Part shown: positions 1-6,500 of the stretch, piece after piece
How positions within the stretch are numbered: position 1 is the stretch's first letter
Layout: every line of letters starts with the position of its first letter
Source of the DNA: Deltaproteobacteria bacterium
Lineage (GTDB): Bacteria; Myxococcota; Polyangia; Polyangiales; B10-G4
Length of the DNA: 9,028 nt
Assembly: GCA_019312705.1 (NCBI GenBank)
Contig: JAFDCW010000113.1
Coordinates: forward strand, 1-9,028
Reading direction: 5' to 3'
Notes under the pieces: model-generated
Databases searched by the model: none
Told to the model about the DNA's origin: nothing
Seen by the model: only the letters and a program-made list of their open reading frames with translations
Position numbers and translations under genes: made by a program

Positions 1-1
1 C

Positions 2-391
2 ATCCGTTTCGGGCTCGGGGCGTGGATCCTCGACTGGCTCGGCCTCGAGGCGACGGCGCGCATCGCCTTTGCCGGCGGCCAGGGCACGCTCGCGAACCTG
101 CTCATCGGCGGTCGCGCCCTCGTTCGGGTGACCGCTGGCCTCGACAACCCCCTCCTCGACATTCGCCTGCACGTCGGCACGACGGTGGGCCAGATTCAGC
201 CGCAGCCACCCCAGAATGGGGCGCCCGAGCCCTTCATTCGTTCTGGCCTCAACGGCATCGACTTCGGCGCGGCCTACGTCGCCAACATCAATAAGCACAT
301 CGGTATCTTCGTGGAGGTGGACGCCCAGATCCTCTTCCCGGTATCGCTCTTCAACCTCGACCTCAACATCGGTCTCCAAGCGGGCTTCTGA
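2..391 (+). CDS. Outer-membrane beta-barrel-like protein, C-terminal fragment (5' end outside the window)
   Basis: The reading frame is open from the left edge (base 2) to TGA at 389-391 and gives the last 129 residues of a protein. No start codon is assigned because the frame continues off the window. The translation consists of alternating hydrophobic/polar stretches separated by Gly/Asn/Asp-rich turns (for example IRFGLGAWILDWLGLEATA and HIGIFVEVDAQILFPVSL). It ends in Phe (...LNIGLQAGF). Amphipathic strands with a terminal aromatic residue are the hallmark of outer-membrane barrels recognised by the BAM machinery, so an outer-membrane porin or OmpA-like barrel is the likely class. No catalytic motif is visible and the exact family cannot be named from this fragment. 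The stop codon abuts or overlaps the start of the acyl-CoA synthetase, suggesting the two are in one transcript. Confidence 0.6.
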   Translation: MRFGLGAWILDWLGLEATARIAFAGGQGTLANLLIGGRALVRVTAGLDNPLLDIRLHVGTTVGQIQPQPPQNGAPEPFIRSGLNGIDFGAAYVANINKHIGIFVEVDAQILFPVSLFNLDLNIGLQAGF

Positions 392-393
392 TT
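388..393 (+). other. Stop-start junction with non-canonical initiation codon (CTG/ATT)
   Basis: The bases read CTGATT: TGA (389-391) ends the barrel gene and ATT (391-393) opens the acyl-CoA synthetase frame, in the geometry of the common TGATG overlap. No ATG, GTG or TTG exists in the synthetase frame between the upstream in-frame stop (292-294) and GTG at 574. The conserved N-terminus starts within a few codons of 391. No Shine-Dalgarno-like purine run lies just upstream, which fits re-initiation by ribosomes finishing the upstream gene. CTG at 388 is the alternative start. Confidence 0.55.
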
Positions 394-2151
394 ACCGACC
401 CCGAGACGCTCCTCGACCTCTTCCGCGAGCAGGTCAAGAAGAGCCGCTACCGGACGGCACTGCGCTACGAGGCTGGGGGAGTTTTTCGTTCCATCAGCTG
501 GGAGGGGTGGAGCGACAAGAGCGACCAGGTCGCGCGCGGCCTCGTCGGCCTCGGCGTCGACCGGGGCGCCCGGGTGGCCATCGTGGCGCGGACCCGGCCC
601 CGGTGGGCGATCGTCGATGTCGGCATCATGAAGGCCGGGGCCGTCACCACGCCCATCTATCCGACCCTGCCGCCCCGGGAGGTCTGTGCGATCCTCCGCG
701 ACTCCGGGGCGACGGTGGCCCTCGTCGAGACCCTCGAGATGGCCCGTCGCGTGCTCGACTGCGGGCGCCCCCACGGCCTCTCTGAGATCGTCGTATTCGA
801 GGCGGATGGCGACCCAGAGGCGGGCATCACCGGCTGGGACGACTTCGTGGCCCGCTCCCAGGTCGACGCGGCGGCTCGGAACGACGAACTCGAAACGCGG
901 CGCGCGGCGGCTCGCCCCGATGACCTCGCGACCATCGTCTACACCTCGGGGACGAGCGGCGAGCCCAAGGGCGTCGAGCTCACCCACGGCGCCTTCACCT
1001 TCGAGATGAACGCCATCCGGCAGGTTTTTCCGGTCGGCCCCGACGACCTCCAGCTGCTCTTCCTCCCCCTCGCCCACATCTTCGCCAGGATGACCCTCTT
1101 CCTGCAGATGCGGGTTGGCTTCACCACGGCCTTCTCCCACAGCATCGGGACCGTCGGCGTGGACTTCGGCCGCATCAAGCCGACCTTCATCGTCGCGGTC
1201 CCGAGGCTCTACGAAAAGCTCCACGAGGTCGTCCGGGACCACGTCGAAGAGGGCGGGGACATCAGGAGGCGGGTGTTCGATTGGGCCTTCGCCGCACGCC
1301 GGGACAAGGCGAAGGGCGTAGTTGCGGGGGTCAAGCGTCGCTACGCCGACCGCCTGGTCTTCGAGGGCATTCGCGAGCGCCTCGGGGGGCGCATCCGCTT
1401 TCTGGTGAGCGGCGCGGCGCCCCTCGGCGTCGAAACGGCGGAGTTCTTCTTCGCTGCGGGGCTGCCTCTCCTGACCGGCTATGGTCTGACGGAGACCGCC
1501 GGGGCAGCCACGGCCAACCTACTCGGAAACCATCGCCTCGGCACCGTCGGCCGCGCGTTGCCGGGGGTCTCGGTGGCCATCGGGGACGACGAGGAGATTC
1601 TCATTCGCGGCCCCAATGTGATGCGCGGCTACTACGGCGATGAGACGGGCACGGCGAGGATGATCGACGACGAGGGCTGGTTGCATACGGGAGACCTCGG
1701 ACGCCTCGATTCCGAAGGCTTCCTCACGATCACCGGGCGCAAGAAGGACCTGCTCATCACCGCCGGTGGCAAGACCATCGCGCCTCGAAAGCTCGAAGCG
1801 GTCCTCGAAGAGAGCCCTTTTGTGGCCCACGCCATCGTCGTCGCCGACCGCCGACCCTACGCAGTCGCGCTCATCGACCTCGACGAGGAGCCCACGCGGA
1901 CCTGGGCCCGGGACAAAGGCGTCAGCGGCGACTTCCGCACCCTCGTCGAGCACCCGAAGGTGCACGAACTCGTGGCCGGCCTCGTCGACGCCCTCAACAG
2001 CGAGCTCGCTGGCTACGAGACGATCAAACGCTGGGCAGTGCTCCCCACGAAGCTCTCCCAAGCATCCGGCGAAATCACCCCGACCCTCAAAGTACGTCGC
2101 AGCGCCGTCGAAAGAGCCCACCGCTCCATCATCAACGGCCTGTACCGCTAG
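391..2151 (+). CDS. Long-chain fatty acid--CoA ligase (AMP-binding, FadD15-like)
   Basis: This is an adenylate-forming enzyme that would activate fatty acids with ATP and CoA to acyl-CoA for degradation or lipid synthesis. Residues are numbered from ATT 391 (586 aa, close to the roughly 600 aa usual for the FadD15 type). Visible motifs are the ATP-binding loop YTSGTSGEPKG at about 184-194, YGLTET at about 364-369, the TGD aspartate at about 435, the hinge region GRKKDLLITAGGK from about 449, and the C-terminal PTLKVRR with the catalytic-type lysine at about 567. All core motifs are intact, so it should be active. The first recognisable start codon (GTG 574) would remove 61 residues that clearly belong to the family N-terminus (LLDLFREQ..., SWEGW..., VARGLVGLGV). 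The start is therefore placed at ATT 391, in stop-start overlap with the barrel gene. No signal peptide or membrane segment is seen, so the protein is probably cytoplasmic or peripheral. The substrate chain length cannot be read from the sequence. Confidence 0.9.
   Translation: MTDPETLLDLFREQVKKSRYRTALRYEAGGVFRSISWEGWSDKSDQVARGLVGLGVDRGARVAIVARTRPRWAIVDVGIMKAGAVTTPIYPTLPPREVCAILRDSGATVALVETLEMARRVLDCGRPHGLSEIVVFEADGDPEAGITGWDDFVARSQVDAAARNDELETRRAAARPDDLATIVYTSGTSGEPKGVELTHGAFTFEMNAIRQVFPVGPDDLQLLFLPLAHIFARMTLFLQMRVGFTTAFSHSIGTVGVDFGRIKPTFIVAVPRLYEKLHEVVRDHVEEGGDIRRRVFDWAFAARRDKAKGVVAGVKRRYADRLVFEGIRERLGGRIRFLVSGAAPLGVETAEFFFAAGLPLLTGYGLTETAGAATANLLGNHRLGTVGRALPGVSVAIGDDEEILIRGPNVMRGYYGDETGTARMIDDEGWLHTGDLGRLDSEGFLTITGRKKDLLITAGGKTIAPRKLEAVLEESPFVAHAIVVADRRPYAVALIDLDEEPTRTWARDKGVSGDFRTLVEHPKVHELVAGLVDALNSELAGYETIKRWAVLPTKLSQASGEITPTLKVRRSAVERAHRSIINGLYR
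2148..2151. other. Shared convergent stop codons (CTAG)
   Basis: The palindrome CTAG supplies TAG on the plus strand (2149-2151) for the acyl-CoA ligase and TAG on the minus strand (2150-2148) for the response regulator. The coding regions of the convergent genes overlap by three bases, and no intergenic hairpin or T-tract terminator can fit between them. Confidence 0.9.
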
Positions 2152-3530
2152 TGTCTTTCGTGGACGATCCCGCTGGTTACTAGCTGGAAGAGGACCTTGC
2201 CGACGTCGAAGGAGCTGAGGCTGGTGGTCTCGACGATGTCTCGGACGCTGCGTTCGCCGTCGATCGCGGCGAGCACCGCGCGCTCCTCGCTGTGCAGGTC
2301 GTCGGTCGATACCGTGGCGAGCACGTCGCGGCGCACGACCGGCACGAGGTCGAAGCTGTGCAACTGCTCCTGGATGAGGTGCCACTCGTCGACTCGTCGG
2401 AGGCCTTCCATCAAGATGGTCGCGACCGGGAGCCCGAGGTGGGCGGCGGTCGCTTCGGGCCGGGTGGCGAGGCGTTCGAAGCCGAAGGCCCCGTCGGGCC
2501 AACGCATGGCCTCGTAGATGAGCTCCGATGATTGGTGGATGAGCACGCCTCGGAGGTCCTCCTTGGTCAGATAGCCGAGCTTCACCAACTGGGCGCCGAG
2601 CAGGTGCCGTTGGCCCCCGCGGCGTTGGAGCAGGCGCTCGAGCTCTTTCGGTTCGACCAGTTGTTCTCTCAATACGTATCGGCCGAGGAGAAACTCGCCG
2701 CCGCCGCCTCGACCCATCGCCAGGTCGAGGAGGCCCTCGCGCAGGCAGATGATGACGACACTCTGGTCCCGGCGGATGGTGAGGACCCCGGTCTGGCGCT
2801 GGTGCTGCATCATTTGCAACACCTCTCCGAGGTTGATGTGGTCCACCCGGCCGCGGAACGACGTCTCGCCGTGCTCTCCGGGGAGCTGGGCCGCGACCTC
2901 TTCGGCGAGGCGGAAGAGGCGCTCCGGCGCGAGGGCTGCCGCTACCTGCGCGGCGATGTCCGAGTCGTCGACCGTCGAGCCGGTGACCCTGCGAATCACG
3001 TCGCCGAGGGCGAGGGTCAGCTTGCCGGCGATCGTCCGCGCGCTCGCCTCTCGCTCGGCTTCGATGGCGAGGGTGGTCGGCTCTTCGGAGCTGCCGGCGG
3101 CGGCGAGGAAGCGCCCCGGCGCGACCTCGAGGGTATCGCGCTCGTCCTCCTGGTTGCCGGAGCGTGCGCCTTTGTCGATCGCGTGCGCGGTCACCGCCAA
3201 GAGCGCCTCCGGGCCGAAGGGCTTGGCGATACTATCGAGGGCGCCTGTCTGCCGGATGAGCTCTTCGCCGACCCGTTCGCCGCGGGCGCTCATCATCACG
3301 ACCGGCACATGCCGCGTATTGGAGACGCCCCGCATGGCCTCGACGAATTCGACGCCGCCCATGTGCGGCATGACGTCGTCGACCAGCGCGAGGTCCGGCA
3401 CCGAACGCTGCACCTGCTCGAAGGCGTCTTGGCCATCTTCGGCATCGGCCACTTCGTAGCCAGCCTGTTCGAGGGTTCGCCGAATGACCTTGCGCACGGT
3501 CACGCTGTCGTCGACGACGAGGATTCTCAT
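2148..3530 (-). CDS. Response regulator: REC domain plus PATAN/DUF4388 output region
   Basis: This 460-residue two-component response regulator starts at ATG 3530. REC domain, about 1-121: acidic pair D7/D8 in ILVVDDS, phospho-acceptor D51 in LVDDVMP, S81 in the conserved Thr/Ser position, and K103 in AKPF. All switch residues are present, so it should accept phosphate from a histidine kinase that is not encoded here. Residues about 122-222 form a charged linker with a helical segment. A PATAN/DUF4388-type region starts near 223 (FRGRVDHINLGEVLQMM, then TGVLTIRR) and runs to about 385. It includes two similar LLG...L segments (281-304 and 310-333). Residues about 413-460 (SEERAVLAAIDGERSVRDI...) look like a small winged-helix or helical cap that is usual at the end of such proteins. 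No HTH, GGDEF or AAA+ output domain is seen, so control through protein-protein contact is more likely than direct transcription control. It overlaps the upstream TPR gene by ATGA. Confidence 0.9.
   Translation of the reverse strand: MRILVVDDSVTVRKVIRRTLEQAGYEVADAEDGQDAFEQVQRSVPDLALVDDVMPHMGGVEFVEAMRGVSNTRHVPVVMMSARGERVGEELIRQTGALDSIAKPFGPEALLAVTAHAIDKGARSGNQEDERDTLEVAPGRFLAAAGSSEEPTTLAIEAEREASARTIAGKLTLALGDVIRRVTGSTVDDSDIAAQVAAALAPERLFRLAEEVAAQLPGEHGETSFRGRVDHINLGEVLQMMQHQRQTGVLTIRRDQSVVIICLREGLLDLAMGRGGGGEFLLGRYVLREQLVEPKELERLLQRRGGQRHLLGAQLVKLGYLTKEDLRGVLIHQSSELIYEAMRWPDGAFGFERLATRPEATAAHLGLPVATILMEGLRRVDEWHLIQEQLHSFDLVPVVRRDVLATVSTDDLHSEERAVLAAIDGERSVRDIVETTSLSSFDVGKVLFQLVTSGIVHERH
3527..3530 (-). 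other. ATGA overlap coupling the TPR gene to the response regulator gene
   Basis: On the minus strand ATGA carries the start ATG (3530-3528) of the response regulator and the stop TGA (3529-3527) of the giant TPR gene. The purines GAAGG (3535-3531) touch the ATG directly, which is too close for a normal ribosome binding site. Translation of the regulator therefore probably depends on termination-reinitiation from the TPR gene. Confidence 0.85.
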
Positions 3531-6500
3531 CCTTCGAGCATTCCAATCTGGGCACGCAGGCTCACCCCGGCGTCGCTCACCCAGAAGCGCAGGAGGTCAC
3601 GGACGGTGCTCGAAGAGCGAATGAGCGACGGACCCGTGAGGTCGGCCAGCTCGCGCTCGCTGTTCTTCATCACATTGACGCAGCTCTCGAGGTCATCGGC
3701 GAGGAGGGCGGCCACCGCGAGGCAGACACGCCCGACGGCGTCACTCCATCGCGGGAAGTCGAGACGTGGTGCCTCGACATACCGGGCCGCGATGCCCTCG
3801 ACGGCTTTGCGCGACCGGCGCGGCAGCGCCTTGTTGATACGCTTGGCCTGGTCCGCCAGGAAGTCCTCGCTGGTCAAGCCCGCACCAAAGCCCGGTGCAA
3901 CACTTCGGCAGGCGGACGCGAGCAGTACCTCGACCTCCCGGGGGGTCAGCTTCTCGACGGGGTGCAGCCCTAGGGAGATGGCGATCAGGGGGCGGGCCAG
4001 GAGGAATACCTGCTGCGTCACCGGCATCTCCGCGACTTGTGCCGGGACGAGAAGGGACGGGGGGGTGGTGAGCTGGATGGCCAGGCCTCTGCCCCGCACT
4101 CGGTGCACGTAGACCTCGAAATCTTCCACACCGACGACCGCCGCGATGCGCTCCGCCAGTGTTCGAATGGGGTGTCCCTGACGGCTCGAGATTCGGTCAC
4201 GGCTGACCAAGCCAAAGGCTTCGAGGTCCTGGGGATAGAGCTTGGCCAAGCCTGGGGCGAGGGTCGCGAGCAGTTCGACCGCGGCCTCCGCGGCCCTGCC
4301 TTTGGGCAAGAGGGCGATCAGGGCCTCCCTGGACAACGAACCGGCGCGGGCGGTGCCCGGCTTCGGGGGGTGGCTCGCGAGATGACTGCGCTCGGCGTCG
4401 CTCGCCGCGTCGAGGAGCACCAGCGGCATGAGCGATAGGCGACTCTCCGCGGGCCGGCCGAGGGCGTCGAAATTTCGGGCGAGGTCGCGCCACGCTTCCG
4501 GCCTCAGGAGGTCGGAGTAGAGAAGCGTTCGCAGCTCTCCTATCGCCTCGGCGTGGCGACCGGCGATTCGCAAGCGCATCGCGAGCTCGGTGCGCAGCGG
4601 TGTCGGGTCGCGGGTCGCGTCGATGCCCTTGAGCAGCACGTCGACGGCGCTCTGGGGCTTCTGAAGCTGATCCTGGCGGACGCGGGCGAGTTCGAGATAG
4701 ACCGGCCCCGGGTCGTCGCCGCGTTCGGTGGCCTTGTCGAGGTACCGCTGCATCGCCCGGTCGTAGGCCTGCCATTCGGTCGCCGATTCGATCAGGGCCT
4801 TGAGCATGATCGAACTCTCAGACGCGGGCCCTTCGAGGGCGACGGCCGAGAGCAGCGCATCGAGCTCGGCCCTCTGATCTCCACGACGGCCCTCGATGCT
4901 GGCCAAGTGCAAGAGTGCCTCGGCGCGGTCAGCGTCCGACGCGCTCGCCTTCACCAGGCGGCGGGCGGTCTCCGACGCCTGATCGATCCTGTCTTCTCTT
5001 TCCTGGAGTGCGCTCAGGCGTTTGAGGGCGTCGCGGTTTTCGGCATCGAGGGCGAGCACCGCCTGCAGGCTCACCAGGGCGCGCGAGGATTCTCCGAGGC
5101 GCGTGTCCCAGAGCTCGGCGAGGGCCAGGTGGGCGTCTCGCAAGACGTCACGATCCGGCGCGAGCTGGACCACGCGGCTCAGCAGGTTGACCGCTTCGGT
5201 CCACTGCCCGTCGCGGCTGTAGAGACGGGCGAGGCTCCGGAGGGTAGGGATGTGATTGGGGGCCGCTCGGAGGACGCGGTTCAGCGAGCTGATGGCCCCA
5301 GGGAGGTTGTCGAGGTCGTCGGCTTGAATCACGGCGACGCGATTCCAGAGCGCGGCGATCCGCGCTGGTTGGCTCGCAGACCCCGCAGCTCGCGAGAGCA
5401 AGTCCGCCAACTTGCCGGGCGCCTTCTGACGGACGAGGATTTCGGAGAGGTGAACGGCAGCGTCGACCGAGTCGGGCGAGAGTTCGAGGGCGCGTTGGAG
5501 GTCTTTGGTGGCGCCCGTGACGTCGTCCAGGCGTTGGGTACGAACCCGCGCGCTCTTGACCAGGAGCTCCGCGGCGACCTCGCCGTCGGTCGCGACGTTG
5601 GCCTCGCGGCGCGCCGCCTCGGCAAGGGCTACCGGGTCGCCAGTCCGCTCGGCGATGCGGGACAGGCCCCGGGTAGCACCGAGGTTTTCTGGGTCGGCGA
5701 CGAGGGCGGCGCGGTACGCGTCGATGGCTTCGGGGCGGCCCGCGGTCTCGAGGGACTCGGCGAGGCGCGTCAAATAGACGCTGCGGATGGCCTTGTCGCG
5801 GCTCTCTGCGAGGCGCCGATCGACCTGGGCGAGCAGCTCGCGGTCACCGCGCTCGAGGGCTATCGTCTCGAGGGCCGTGAGAGCGATGGTGTCGTCCGGC
5901 GCCGCCTCCAGGATGGCCGCGTAGGTGTGCCGCGGGTCGCCGCTGGTTGTCTGCGCTCGATGCTCTTGCAGACGGGCAAGCTCGCGGAGCGCCGCGATGC
6001 GGGCCCCCGGGTCCTGGAGGCACCGGGCGAGGGCGTCGTACGTGCCGGCGAGGGCGTCCCACGCACCCGTTCGTCGGTAGAGCGGCTCGAGGGCCATCAG
6101 GGCGCCGAGGTCTTCGGGATCGTGCTCGAGGATCTTTTCGTAGCAGCCGATGGCACGTCGCGGTTCCCCGAGCTCTTCGCCCCACACCTCGCCCTGACGA
6201 AGCAGCGCGGACATCGCGATCGCTTGGTCGGACGCTCCCGTGGCCTCGCGCTCGAGGTCGTGGACGAGCTTCTTCCATGCCTTGCGCTCGGCCCGGAGCC
6301 GCGCGAGGGCGTCGATCGCCGGCCGGTAGTCCGGGACCGCTGCGATGGCGTGCTCGTACGCATGCACCGCGCGGTCGACCTCGCCGAGGCGCTCCTCGTA
6401 GATCTCTCCCACCCGGTATCCGACGCGCGCCTTGGCGAGCGCCTTCGTCGTGCCCGAGAGCTCCATTTCGAGCACTCGGACGAGGTCCTGCCAGTCGCCG

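Noticed and set aside
274..1242. A 322-codon minus-strand open frame opposite the ligase N-terminal half
   Set aside because: It is an antisense shadow in GC-rich DNA. The plus-strand frame carries the conserved AMP-binding motifs.
1519..2502. A 327-codon minus-strand open frame opposite the acyl-CoA ligase and into the regulator region
   Set aside because: It is Arg/Pro-rich antisense translation covering the ligase motifs and overlaps the regulator in another frame; it is not plausible as a protein.
2532..4112. A 526-codon plus-strand open frame across the response regulator and the TPR gene 3' end
   Set aside because: It is a shadow of two well-supported minus-strand genes and shows no protein family features of its own.
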